NCBI GenBank assembly: GCA_948146395.1
Contig: OX411552.1
Span: 55,478,399-55,542,398, forward strand
Origin: Fragum whitleyi
Lineage: Eukaryota > Mollusca > Bivalvia > Cardiida > Cardiidae
Direction: 5' to 3'
DNA: 64,000 nucleotides
The notes under the pieces are model-generated. The model did not search any database. It was not told the origin of the DNA and saw only the letters and a program-made list of their open reading frames with translations. A program made the translations under genes and the position numbers. Every line of letters starts with the position of its first letter. Position 1 is the first letter of the stretch. Positions 34,996 through 46,739 of the stretch are shown piece after piece.

Positions 34996-35254
34996 AATAT
35001 TAAATCAATCCATTTCCATCAACCCGTGACAATTAACTTGACTGAATTATTGTGCAAATATGATAGATCTCCTGTATCAATTGGATCAAAAACGTTCAAA
35101 ATCATTGAAAACATTTCGAAATTATTTAAGTCGATCACTGTGTTATTCAAATCGACCAAATTATTGTACGATTTCATTGGCTGTTGTGGATTTAAAAATA
35201 TCTGATAAGGCAAAACAGACTCAAAAACAGAAAAGTACGTACATTTTGTAAAAG

Positions 35255-35370
35255 GGAGGTAATACATATCGTGAAGAAAATTAGCAATATTGGATTGCCT
35301 CCCTTTAATTTCACTCAAAACTCGCTCCACGCACTCATTCAATTTCATGTAAATTATTCCAAAATCAGCC
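35255..35370 (+). mobile_element. CATCGTGAAATTGACA MITE, internal fragment
   Basis: 'aagggaggtaatacatat', 'attagcaatattggattgcc' and 'actcgctccacgcactcatt' are present. Both terminal repeats are missing. Confidence 0.6.
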
Positions 35371-35965
35371 ATAAAAGTAAACAGTAAACTACATGTACTT
35401 TTCACATTTTAAAACTATTCTTCTTTTCAGAAAAAATATAGTTTTTAGCAGTAAATCTCAACTTGGATTCTTGATAGATAATAAGAAATGGTGAATAATG
35501 CCACGTCGAGTTTCATCGTACATATTTTTTTTCTCAAAAACAAAACAAAAAAACCCAAACTGACTGTATTTTTGATGTTCAAAATATCCATAATTTATCA
35601 AGCAAATGGTTATAATATAATCAACATGTTTCATGAGGTGGGGCAATTGTATCAAATTCACAAAATGAAGTGACTATCTCCTGACCAAAATGGAAATAAA
35701 ATCTTCAAATTCAACGTCTAAAAATGTGTTAGCAATATATTTGGCGGTTTTAAAGGTCGCAGTTTTATTTTTTATTCACTTTTAAAGCAGAGGGGGGGGG
35801 GTGTTTAGAAGAACACCGTGTTATTTATACTTCAGCAAATTAATTTAAATGCGAAAGTGAATTTTAAAAGCCAATAATTTCAGCTTGGTTTTTAATTCAC
35901 ATAATAAATTTTATAGAGCTGTTTTATCTAGGGCGTCAAATCAAGCCCGTAAAATTAACTCCATT

Positions 35966-36375
35966 CCATTAAAGCTTTCTGGTGATTTATCGAGAAATGA
36001 CGCTAGATTATCACTTGATTTTATCACCGCAAAAGCAGTGAAATTATCAAAAACTTATGCCCTACTTTTGTGCATTTCACCCTATCTGACGTTATCTATG
36101 CGGTGCGAAATAAGGGACGTCACCATGAACGTTGCGTAGCAATCACGTGCAAAATGACGCGCTTTACAAAAATGTGTCCTAGAAATTTCACATTTTGTCT
36201 CAATACAGAATATTCGTTTGTTTTCGAGTAAGATCGAATAATATCTTATTTCGTTAAAAACTAAAGCTATTTTTTCACTCATGGTTCTGCCACTCGTGAA
36301 AATATAGCTTTTGTTGTTCACTCAATGAAATATAATTCGATCTTACACTGAAACAAACGATTATCCCCTATATTT
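35966..36375 (+). mobile_element. CRE-hairpin repeat, copy 3
   Basis: Same motif order as 24464-24880, with a better-preserved terminal palindrome ('attcgtttgttttcgagtaa' / 'cttacactgaaacaaacg'). Confidence 0.82.
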
Positions 36376-36575
36376 TAGTTGTTTTTTTTAAATATTAATT
36401 TCTAAATAACAACAGACAAAACCTATAAGTGATTTAATATCAGACTAACCTGTTGCAACTTTTCACAAAAGAGTTTAATTATATTTTCTTTTAAAGATGA
36501 GAATTTCTTCCTTTTTGCTTATGCCTTATTTATTTTATTCACGCGTGTCCAAAAACTTTCTCATCCGATAATTGG

Positions 36576-37022
36576 CTACAGTTAATTACATCGTGAAATT
36601 GACATTTAACTCAATCAAAATCATTCTAAATCGATCACTCAGCGCTCCATTCATTCATTCCAGACACTCACTAAAACCATTCACAAACGCTCCAAACTCA
36701 CTGAAAAACATAAACAACAACTTCGTTCAAAATTATAACATCTAGAAAAAATATCGGGATTACACTTATTTAATTGAAATTATAAGCGTCTGATATGTTC
36801 TTGAAGAAATAGGGAGCTATCTAATGAACTTGTATACATATTTTATTAAGGGGGGGGGGGAAATCAATATTGCTAATTTTGTTCATCCTGAACAAAATTT
36901 GCAATACTTGATTACCTCCCATTAAATTCACTCAAAAGTCGCTCCTCACACTCATTCAATTTCATTCCAAAATCATTCCATTATCATTCACCTTGTCCAT
37001 TTCACGATGTTTTTAACTGTAG
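36576..37022 (+). mobile_element. CATCGTGAAATTGACA MITE, full length
   Basis: Same ~28-bp inverted ends as 25081-25523, of which it is the duplicated partner, with a G-run expansion at 36850. Confidence 0.9.
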
Positions 37023-37429
37023 TTGATGCACCCTGCCATTGTGTTCCGAATGCTCGCCATTTGAAGACAAGGATATGAGACGTTGCACTCGGTCATTCTT
37101 TAATTATTTAAAAGATGGCGCCTTGGACATTTTTTCTTTAATTCTTATGGTATTGAGACTTTTCTTAAGTTTGGATGATCATTATATTATTTATGACTAA
37201 CTTTTCGGTATAGTTGAAAAGTAAATTTTCTTCTCTGAATTTGTTGTTGAATAAATATCAAAGGGCATTTTAGTTTCTATACAGTTTATGGTTACATGAA
37301 AGGGTGGGGAGTCGGCAAGCGATCTTTCTTTCGTTGCTTTTTTCCTTATTTTTACCGTCAGGGAAATGGAATTAGAGAGATAAAACATTATTTTTTTTTT
37401 TTTGAATTAGGCAAAATCTGAAAAGATAC

Positions 37430-37550
37430 CTACTAATTAGCGTTTCCCGGGTTCGAACTCCCTACTGACTGCTAAAAGATGGATTATTGATTGGTGAATT
37501 GGTGATTATTCTGTTTGACCCTCACAGCTAATCCGCGGATTAATGAAAGA
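37430..37550 (-). repeat. tRNA-like unit, second copy
   Basis: Duplicate of 25915-26040, with the same gggttcgaactccc on the + strand. Confidence 0.5.
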
Positions 37551-38159
37551 GTTAACAATATTGTATTTTATTGTGAAAGGTTATTACCAGAGGCTATATT
37601 TATTTATAGTCTTAATTTTATGACAAAAATATCATTTTTCAAGAATAACAATTTAAATTTTCTGTATTTTTGTCTTCTGTAAGATGATATCAATCGAGTT
37701 TTATTAATTTAATTCAATTTTTCCTTCTAGTTATATTGGTAACAATGGAATACTTTTTAAATAAGCTCAATAGAAAATACTTTTTACTGCTATTTAGACA
37801 GAGCTTATTAAATATTCATAACCAGATAGCCGTGAAAAAACATATAAATTTCAAATAAAAACCAACATTTTTCAGAAATGTCAATGCTGATAAGCCACTC
37901 AATTGCGTTCATCTATACGTGAATGTAATAATTTTCGAGTGAGTGCCCGGTGGGCATTCCTCTCTCTTTCTCTCTCTCTATCTCTCTACAATAACATATC
38001 GATTTCCCTGTCACACTACAAGGGAACAAATATTTATAAAAACAATGCATAATGTTTGGACTTCATAAACTGTGAAGTTTAACCAGTATCAAAATACCTT
38101 TTCCAAAATAATACATGTAAATTCCACTGAATTGTACTTGTCTCCTTGTAGTGTGACAC

Positions 38160-38843
38160 GGTTATGACAGAAATGTAAAAGTGTGGGCAAAATAGGAGAA
38201 AGTGGAAAATGTGATAAAAGAAGATGATTGAAAGTGAAAGATAAGTGGAGAGTTAAAAGGAAAGGGAGCAGCTTGGGTGGAAAGTGTGTGGGTGTGAGAG
38301 AAAATAGAGAGGAGAAAAAGGGAAAGGAGGGGAGTAGGTGGAAAGAGTGGGTGTGGAGAGACAGGCGAGAGGGAGAGCGACAAGAGAGAGAATGAGAGGG
38401 AGGGAGAGAGAGAAAAGGTGAGACAGAGGGGGAGAGAGAGAGAGATAGACAGAGTTACAGAGAAAGTGGGAGAGAAAAGAGAAGTAGAGAAAGACAGACA
38501 GAGAGAAAGAGAGAGGGATGAGAAAGAAGAGAAAGGGGAGAGGACGAGGGGGGAGAATGAGGGGAGAGAGAGTAAGGGAGAGAGGGAGGGGGAGAGAAAA
38601 GGGGAGGGGAAGTGAGAGAGAGAGAGGGAGGGAGAGGAGAGAGAGAGGGGGGAGGGAAGAGAGCGAGAGGAGAGGGATGAGAGAGAGAGGGAGAGAGAGA
38701 GAGGGGGGGAGAGAGAGTGAGGGGAGGGGGGAGGGCTGGAGAGCGGGGGAGAGAGAGAGCGAGGGAGAGAGAGGGGAGAAGAGAGAGAGAAAGAGAGAGG
38801 GGAGGGAAGAGAGAGAGAGAGAGAAGGAAGAGGAGAGAGGAGG

Positions 38844-38937
<94 letters not shown>
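38160..38937 (+). repeat. Purine-rich (AG)n tract, copy 2
   Basis: Nearly 780 bases of A/G, ending in an almost perfect (AG)n run of ~85 bp. It is expanded by ~330 bp relative to copy 1. The frames across it (246 and 148 codons) are low-complexity artefacts. Confidence 0.9.
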
Positions 38938-38942
<5 letters not shown>

Positions 38943-39985
38943 AGTTAGTCGACGTAAATGGTAATTGTTTCTTTCAGCGTAATATCGGTACATTTTCGTA
39001 ATCTATACTTAGTTCCAAAAGGAAGTGTGCACTTTTGAATTTTGTATATCTCTGAAATTACACAATCTATCGTCATGAAATTTCGTATGACTATCCCCAA
39101 GCGATATTTGAAATACAAATCGCACGGTGAGCAAACACTTTCTGCTTAATTGAGACTTTTGATTTACATGTTTTGCATGTGCATCACGTGTTAGACGAAT
39201 AAGTGGTCTGAAATTGCATTCAATTGAACCTTTGCGGCTTTCTTAAGTTTAGACTTCATTACAATTGTGCATGATGCTGCAGCGTGGTTTCATTACCAAT
39301 AAACGTTGGTGAATAAAATCGAACCTAATCAGATCTAGAACGTCATTAAAATTGATTGAGCATTCATAATCCAATAGAAATCGAGGTCCTCATTTTGCAA
39401 GGCATTTAATAAGCAAATCTAGATGTAATAGAACGCGACGGCATCATTCAACGGCAAATAAATGACTTAAAAACGTAGCAATGCCTAACGTTGACGTATA
39501 CGTGACGTCTGCATGAAAATTAAAACTTTTGTTTTGAAATGGCTTCGAATGGCTTCTTAAACTCTATAAGGCAACATCAACACATAGGTCTTACCAAGGA
39601 AACGTTTTAAGTAGGTCAAATCAAAACAATTGTAGTTCTGCCTGCGCGTATGCAGCATGCGATACTTTTTCCAAATCTGATTTGACATTTTTCATGAAAA
39701 GGCCTTAACTAAAATATGGTATCAAATTTACTCCATAGTTTTCCTCCTCCAACTTTGTAAAAATCTACAGAAATTCAAAAAGTGAAAGTGCACACTTATT
39801 TATGGAACTCAGTATGTAAAGCTTTATTTTCATGCGTAGATTTCAGGGAACATGTTTTTCAAATAATATATGTCGTTGTATCAAAAATTTTCTAAATAGA
39901 TTTATGTTGAAATTTTATCATAAGGTTAGAAAGTAAAGAATTTGAACCATTGATAAAGCTTGATTCAATGAAAATATTATTCTTG

Positions 39986-40260
39986 TCAAATTTAACCGAG
40001 GAATTCCAACTAAAGTAACAGAAAACTTACAGAAAACCTGATTTATGTAACAGATTTTTAACATTTTTTCTCGCTCCCCCGCCTTAGCATACCCAAGTTT
40101 CTATGGTAACGTATTCTAAGGCCGCCAAAAATAATTTCTGCAAAAATAATCATATTAATGTTCTCCGTTGTTACATAGCTGCACATTGACCAAATTATAC
40201 TGAACAAGCTATAAATGCGAAAGTTATAAGCCCATTTTACGAACTTCTGGATCATCCCTC
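39986..40260. other. No recognisable gene
   Basis: Sequence after the end of the direct duplication. Nothing was recognised. Confidence 0.4.
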
Positions 40261-40262
40261 GT

Positions 40263-40512
40263 AATTTAAATTTTAAGCGTCTAAATGGTTCGTGCAGAAA
40301 TGGGTAGATTTTTATCGAACATGTATGCATATTATCTTAAATGGAGGTAAAAAATATCATCAATTTTGCTCTTCCTGGACAGAATTCGCGTTATCGGATT
40401 ACCCCTTTCTAATATTACCCCAACCCCACTCATATCACTCATTCAATTTCATTCCAAAATCATTCCACAATCATTCACCGTGTCAATTTCACGATGTTAT
40501 TAGCTGTAGGCT
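40263..40512 (+). mobile_element. CATCGTGAAATTGACA MITE, right half
   Basis: 'aattttaagcgtctaaatgg', 'cactcattcaatttcattcc' and the right end tgtcaatttcacgatg. It is the inverted partner of the left half of 16523-16963. Confidence 0.75.
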
Positions 40513-40529
40513 ACTAGGCGTGAAAATTA

Positions 40530-40876
40530 AAGATTGATTTCATGCTTTTAGCTCAACAGAGCACAACGTGCTCAAAGTGAAGTTTTGTGATCAATGTACT
40601 TTCGTCGTCGTCCGGCGTTTGTGGAGAACGAATTCTTGTTAGTGTCACTGAGCCTATTATGACTCAATGCAGTTTTGTATAGACATGTAGAACTAAATTC
40701 TAAGAAATTATAAGATCAACTTGTGGCCATGACATTTTCAATGCCTTCAATTTATGTCACCCGATCAGTAGCTATGCACGAACACTAATTGGTGTTAATC
40801 CTATCATCCTTAATTCATGGCCTTGATGCCATGCTGAACAGTTGCATGCAGACCCATAAGGATAAGCTTTTTTCTT
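40530..40876 (+). repeat. Inverted partner of 15700-16500 without the hAT-like MITE
   Basis: 'gctcaacagagcacaacgtg', 'ttgtggccatgacat', 'atgtcacccgatcagtagc' and 'catgctgaacagttgcatgc' are reverse complements of text at 15720-16500. The MITE at 15797-16236 is absent here. Confidence 0.9.
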
Positions 40877-41215
40877 TAATGCTTTTCGGTGCTTTATCGA
40901 AAAATAACGGAAGATTATCACTTGATAATCTAAAAAACTTATATCCTGCTTTTGTGCATTTCATCCTATCTGACGTCATCTATGTGGGGCGAAATAAGTG
41001 ATGTCACAATAGCAATCACGAGCAAAATGACGCGTTTTGCGAAAATATGTCCTAGAAATTTCACATTTTGACACATTTTTGCAATAAAGAAATAGAATAA
41101 TCGTTTGTATTTAGAGTAAGATTGATTTATATTTCATTTCGTGAACTTCTGTTGAATATAAATTGATCTTACACTGAAACAAACGATTATCCTCTCTCTA
41201 TATTTTTTTATGATA
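40876..41215 (+). mobile_element. CRE-hairpin repeat, copy 4
   Basis: Contains 'cggtgctttatcgaaaaata', 'ctatctgacgtcatctatg', 'aaatgacgcgttttgcg' and a shortened terminal palindrome ending 'ctgaaacaaacgattatcc'. Confidence 0.8.
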
Positions 41216-41219
41216 TCAC

Positions 41220-41580
41220 CTACGTCGTGAATTTACCACGTTGAATATTTTTGATTTAACACGGGTGTTATAAAACTAGTGGAATGACTATGCAAATGAG
41301 CTCAGACCGAATAGCAATCTCATTAAAATCATCTTTACGAAACCACTACGCTATCTCTCCGTTACGCAGGGGCGTAGCGGTAGGCAATATGGTGGATCTG
41401 ATTTTAACGAGATTGACCGAATAGCTTTTTTTGTAACCGCAAACATGACGTCAGAATTGTGACGTCAGTTTTAAGTTTCGCGGAAAATTGAAATGTTAAA
41501 TTTTAAGAATTTTGACGATTTTGTCGCGAAAACTCGAGTATGATATAAAAAGAATATAAAATTTGTGGTAATAAAATACT
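41220..41580 (-). repeat. Inverted partner of 14990-15700
   Basis: 'cgtcgtgaatttaccacgtt', 'atgcaaatgagctc', 'catgacgtcag' and 'gtttcgcggaaaattgaaat' match reverse complements at 15000-15690. The MITE at 15175 is absent. The MITE at 41315 is present only here. Confidence 0.88.
41315..41415. mobile_element. 101-bp MITE with 9-bp target duplication
   Basis: The ends CAATCTCATTAAAATCA and TGATTTTAACGAGATTG are inverted. The flanks repeat ACCGAATAG exactly (41306-41314, 41416-41424). The partner locus near 15125 is empty. A 9-bp duplication is usual for Mutator-like elements (inference). Confidence 0.88.
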
Positions 41581-41582
41581 GG

Positions 41583-41690
41583 ATTTATTAAACTCGTCAT
41601 CTATAGACAAATAAAAACTCGGCGTAGTTTATAGATGACTCGTTTAATAAATTCGGTATTCAATGACCACTCATTCAATATCCTTTATAT
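41583..41690. repeat. Hairpin with atttattaaac arms
   Basis: 'atttattaaactcgtcatct' pairs with 'agatgactcgtttaataaat', and a decayed inner arm follows. 'caatgaccactcattcaata' completes the match to 14838-14960. Confidence 0.8.
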
Positions 41691-41699
41691 CTCTTATTT

Positions 41700-42188
41700 C
41701 TCTTGTCAAATGGATTGTAAATCCAGGGTATATTGTCAATATATTTTTTATCTATTATCCCTTAGAGTAAAACCTTTGTTGTTGTTTATATAAGAAGATA
41801 GAACGCGTATTAATGCATTTGAAAAATAAAGCTCGCTGGTTAAGGATTATTATTTTCTCATGAAGGACAATAACTGTGCCGAGTTATTTTTAATGTAGGC
41901 GTCATTTTCCGGTGAAAATCGCAAGACTGACCGACCGACGGACGGACACATGCACGCCATAACGAGCGAACACCGAGCCGTCTTTTTATACCACATCCAA
42001 TATAAACTTAATCCGTTTTAGTCAGAAAAATGTAATTAATCTTTCAAGATGTGGTTTTTTTTCTAAATAATGTAAGTGAAAATGTTTTCATGACTTTCGA
42101 TGTATCGTAAATGGACGATCAAAAAAACTCCTTGTTGACCCATCGAGCTTGTTCAGTCTTTAGTCACGACGTCTGCTCGCAAAAGTAT
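41700..42188. other. No recognisable gene
   Basis: Only a short gaccgaccgacggacggac stretch at 41931-41948 stands out. Confidence 0.4.
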
Positions 42189-42190
42189 TA

Positions 42191-43024
42191 TATACTCACG
42201 AGCAATGAAAACGCACCACCTGATTTTTTTTCTCGTATATTTATTTAATGCACTAATACTTCAGACATGGATATTTACCAATCTCAATAAATTTGTAATG
42301 GACCATTTACTACACAATAATGTTAGAGTAAGCTCAGAAACGGTCGAAGGTTTTTGAACCTATTACTTAATGAAAAAGTTAAAAATCGTACATCTTATAT
42401 CCTCAAAGAAGGTTTGCAAAACCTTTCTGTCGTTCGAATTTTGGTAGCATAACCTCTTACTCAGTAAAAAATGCTCGCTATTACTTTGTGGAAAGGTTGC
42501 CATAGTCCAGACAGTTGATTCGTGCATAGCCTTACGCTCATTTATTTCTAAGTCTAAACCGTACCTTCGGCGTCCCTGATGGGCCTCAATATGTCCTTTG
42601 GAATTTAAAGAACTAAAAAACACAAGTACAAAAAGGTTATTTACGATTCTTTGATTTTGATGAAAAAATGCCTCCTGATCTAGCTTAATCCCACACTATA
42701 CGTAAGTTAAGATCACTTTACTGTTCTTTGCTTAGAACCAATGTGAAATCTAATGCTGTATTTTCATTCTCTAAGAAACAGTACTTTTAATTGTGCAATT
42801 TAAAACTTGTTTCAAAAATACAAACAAATAAGCAAGCCAAAATGGCCTTTTGAATGACCACCAAACCAGCAGCGACGTCTTATAGTTGATGTTATGTTAT
42901 GAGATGTCTACATGTTCCTTTATAGGTTGAAAAACGATAAAAAAGGAGTCGATTGAACATTTTTTTAATTTAGGATAGTTTGTGAAACTTTTTTGGGTGT
43001 CGCGTTTTCATTGCTCTTGAGTAT
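42191..43024. mobile_element. Non-autonomous TA-flanked element with 22-bp inverted ends
   Basis: TACTCACGAGCAATGAAAAC at the left and gttttcattgctcttgagta at the right are inverted with one mismatch, flanked by TA. This layout fits Tc1/mariner. The 86-codon minus frame at 42363-42623 shows no DDE motif I can recognise. Confidence 0.8.
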
Positions 43025-43314
43025 ATAAACACTCATGTGTTTATTATTAAATCATCAATCAAGATCAATTTTGTAATCAAATAAGATTACAATTTGATCA
43101 TTTAAAATGCTAGAATCCTAACACTTCCTTTCGATACTTCGAACATTTGATTGAGAGGTCAGATTTTTTATTTGCCAGACAGAAAAAATGCTGAAGGTTT
43201 AAGATGTTATACTAGTTGCAAAATAAAAATATCTTCCATGTTGGATTGAAGTGGATGCATTTGTCATTTAAAACTGATACATTGTATATGCATCAGGTCT
43301 ATCAATTGAGGGAT

Positions 43315-43358
43315 GTGGAAATACGGAATTTCTCCATTTGTCCCCGGACAAGTAAAAG

Positions 43359-43394
<36 letters not shown>

Positions 43395-43675
43395 CAAATA
43401 TAACATGTCATCAAAAAGGAAAATAGATCGGTTTTAAGAAAACATAGTTTTTAAAGAAGAAAATGCTGAACTCCAACATTTTCTTCATTTAAAAAACAAT
43501 CTTTTTTACCCTTTGATATTAACATTATGGTAATCAGTCTCTTAAATCTGTTTAATACCATTCTGGTATTTGTCCTGGTATTTACATGTCCACGGACAAG
43601 TAGCATAGAAAAAAGTTCTGTTCCGTAGCAGGAAAAATCCGTGCCGGACAAGTCGGGCATCGGATTTCCACACCC
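43315..43675 (+). repeat. Acaagtcc-type interspersed repeat
   Basis: Starts 'ggatgtggaaatacgg' and ends 'cggatttccacaccc', with 'ccggacaagt' and 'ccacggacaagt' near the ends. A hairpin 'agaagaaaatgctg' / 'ccaacattttcttc' lies in the middle. A poly(T) run lies at 43363-43392. Confidence 0.7.
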
Positions 43676-44045
43676 CTGTTATAAATAAAACTTCTGGTAC
43701 CATAACATGGACTCCAAATATACATGTAGCTTGTGGGTCTTTGGTTGAGAGGCAAATGCTTTCACGCCTAGACTATTATAAAATTGATTGAAAAAGGAAA
43801 CATTTATCCAGGTCTCACTTTCCTACTAAAAATGGAACATTTCATCAATCAATTTCCAACAGAAATTGTGCAGAAACATTACGTATATTGCGTAAAAAAA
43901 TATCTATTCAAGAAGGCTCATACTCAGAAATTTGTTCTCTGTTCTGGCTAAATTTTGCAGACTGAAGAGGAAAAAACCTTTTAGTTTTTGCAGCTGGTCT
44001 GATTCTACAATGGCCACGTTGTATTAATGTATCGTCGATGTTATT

Positions 44046-44097
44046 CTAAAACCTCGTAGCTGCAGCTTGATTAAAGCTGTAGTTACGAGGTTTTAGA
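44046..44097. repeat. Perfect-looking 20-bp-arm hairpin
   Basis: ctaaaacctcgtagctgcag pairs with agctgtagttacgaggtttt around 'cttgattaa'. It resembles the central hairpin of the GGCAGGGCGGGG MITE, without its ends. Confidence 0.7.
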
Positions 44098-44106
44098 TTA
44101 ACAAAG

Positions 44107-44187
44107 AATACCAAGAATCCATAATCTTAGGTGCTCAAGCCATAAGACTGTTTAAAGTGGCGTCAAACCCAATTCAAACAGACAAAT
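44107..44187 (+). mobile_element. SINE 3' fragment
   Basis: 'gaataccaagaatcc', 'ttaggtgctcaagcc' and 'gtggcgtcaaacccaattc' are the body and tail of the tRNA-derived SINE. Confidence 0.7.
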
Positions 44188-44194
44188 TATTCAG

Positions 44195-44525
44195 AAGGTT
44201 TGAGCGTACTTACATCCTTTGGCCAGTCTGTCTGTCCGACCATAACTAAACTGCATGACACTTAGTATATAACTGTATTGGAAAATTACAAGACGATACT
44301 TACTCTGTTTCTATGGTTTAAACCTATCTATTTTACATCGATTGGGAAACAAGTTCTTACAACTTAGATTAATCCCTCTCGATTCTGCTTCCTGGAAAAT
44401 TCATCAGTACTCGCGCCGAATGTGTGGGCCAATGAAAGAACCAAGATCGATAGCCGCTCCCGGGAATCGAACTCAGGACCTTTGGGTCAAGAGGCCGACG
44501 CTCTACCTGTAGACCACGGACACCA
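44195..44525 (-). mobile_element. tRNA-derived SINE, different body
   Basis: The minus-strand head gtggtctacaggtagagcgt with B box gagttcgattcccgg (44465-44520) is well preserved. The body after it does not match the other SINEs in the window. Confidence 0.7.
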
Positions 44526-44529
44526 CTAA

Positions 44530-46380
44530 AACCACTGTTTTTATCTGATGCTGCATCATGGCAAAAATTACCTTAATAAATAAACAGCTTTCATTAATTT
44601 CTTATAATCTTATGGTCAGGAAATAAATGAAATTTCATATTTGAGCAATAAATTAGAAGCTCGAGACCAATGGGCTATTTGAAAGATGAAATTTCGTATA
44701 TAAACTTAACGTAATATTTCTAACATAAATATTTGAATTGAGGCTGTAAAACGAAAAAGAGTTATCTCTAGGTAAAAAAGAATCTTTATTTCTTCAAATG
44801 GGTTCTGGGAAACCTGGACTAAACGCTTTTTGTACTCTACGCGCAAAAAAAGTGTCACTAGAAAATACATCTTGTGATTTGGACTGCCAATTTGTAGCAT
44901 TCTTTTATATCAATGGCTTATTTGGGGAGCATAATCAATCTGTGACGAGGTTTTATGTTATAGAAAAAGAAGCGGTAGTCTTTGTAACTTGATATTTACC
45001 TAAGCATCGGGGGTCAAAGGTTTAGCCTAAAAACTGACCGCTTGATGCAGTGCTCGTGAGTGATAGCCTTTTTTTCTTGAAAGCTCTTTAACTCTTAACA
45101 CAAAGTTCCAGTCTATGGGTATATATTCATTTAAGCATCTAGTCTAACGATATGGGACACCCAGGAAAAAATAACAGAATGTTTTCCCATTTAACCATTT
45201 GATACTCCTTGTTATTGGTAAATTGAACTTCATTCTTTTTTAACTATGATTTTAACGCGTAATAAAATGTGATTATGAGTACTACTATGCATAATTAAGC
45301 AGGTACATGCATTAATCATAAGTTGCATAGTATTCGGAAGGCCTTGAATACAGATAAACCGGATTCGTTGTAAGTAAAATTGCAATTTCACCCTCGTAAA
45401 TCCCATTTTAAAAGATGCTTTCACGTTTTTTTTGTGTTAGAAATCAGAGAGCTTGGATTTTCAGCTTATACACTTCTGATATGAATTACAAGATTTTATT
45501 CATAAAACCATCACAACAAAGTGGATGTCCTCCATCAAACATGTCAAAATATAGTGTATAGCGAGCGCATTTTAACTTGAACCTGACCTTTATGCAGAAT
45601 AAGTAATTAAGCTCATGAATACAATTCCGAAGACAATTCGGCACGTAGGAATCAAGCATAGACATTCCGTTATATAGTATAAATTACAGGTAAGCCTGGA
45701 CTTAGTATATGATACCGATATACACGGCAACTTGCCATGGAGCAGACGATTCAATTTCAAAAACAGTTGTTCCCGCTTGTGTGAGACTGTGAGAGATTTC
45801 ATTTTATTTCTAGTCTAAAAAAATAAATTGCATATGAGAAAATTATGTTGTTGTTTTTTCTCACCTACATCTGAAGATTATTAAATAAGAGACTCAATTT
45901 ATGTATTGATTCATTAGTTCATGAGGGTGACAAAATATCGCCGTTACAGTAAAAAGTATTGGCGATAACGGGTTAACACAGCGAACACGTGCAATCCAAC
46001 TTAACGATTGAATTCCGCAGGTTTGTCGAGTTTTGCCGAAGGGAAACGATCGATATTTAATTTATTTAAATCACAAAGGCCAGGTTTAGGTCAATATGCT
46101 TCCACTATAATAGAATTTCAATGAATGATAACTAGGAATTTATCATAAAAATATCTATTTTAGTAGAGGTTTTGATAAACTCAAGAACTTATTTTGTTTC
46201 TTCTAATGTTTCTGGGTTCTGAAATCTATTTTCTTTGTGTTTTCAACCATTTTTCATTATTCAAACAAAATACACAACAGAAGATTTTTTTCCCATGTAT
46301 ATGCCCATTCGACACAAATTTGGGGTTTTTGGTACCCTCTCCTATGTATTAAACCTTTGCTGTTTAATCCCTGCTTTTTA
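44530..46380. other. No recognisable gene
   Basis: AT-rich. Open frames stay below 71 codons and carry no recognisable motif. No repeat structure was noticed. Confidence 0.45.
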
Positions 46381-46389
46381 CGTGTTTGT

Positions 46390-46580
46390 GATTTTATGAT
46401 TGAGAAAACATTGTGAAGAAAGAAGAAATTGCTTCTGACAAGCAATTTCTTCTTTTTCCACACTTTTTTCTACCATACTGAATGGTTCTTTTTTCAAATT
46501 AAAGCTACTTAGAATTTTTGTCTGCAAAACCTTTGAATTTGGACAGGTCCAAAATTTTGTAAAACAGGAAAGGGTTAAAA
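46390..46580 (-). repeat. Inverted copy of 23330-23520 / 31680-31880
   Basis: Shares the hairpin 'gaagaaattgcttctgacaa' / 'gcaatttcttc' and 'ctttgaatttggacaggtcc', reversed relative to the other copies. Confidence 0.8.
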
Positions 46581-46739
46581 GAACCCCTGTCTGCTCAGTC
46601 CGTCACTTGTTGGGCTGCCAGTCCTTGGCTTGTGTGTTTGAAGCCTGGTTTGGCATCCCTTATTTAATTGGACATTTAACTAAAGTCATTGTTACATGCA
46701 ACTTCTAAACTCAGGTTGAGTGTCTAAGCAAAGGGTGTA

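Larger units (their letters stand above)
32331..35452. other. 3.1-kb segment absent from copy 1
   Basis: This stretch has no counterpart between 23935 and 23955. It contains a SINE, two 170-bp hairpins and the MITE fragment at 35255. Open frames up to 128 codons show no recognised domain. Confidence 0.75.
35463..39985 (+). repeat. Large direct duplication, copy 2, right part
   Basis: Colinear with 23955-28245, with the same CRE-hairpin, MITE, tRNA-like unit, AG tract and following unique text ('gcagcgtggtttcattacc', 'gcctgcgcgtatg'). Confidence 0.92.

Noticed and set aside
42363..42623. 86-codon minus frame as a transposase
   Set aside because: No DDE/D motif, HTH or other transposase signature can be seen; it lies inside a TA-flanked non-autonomous element.
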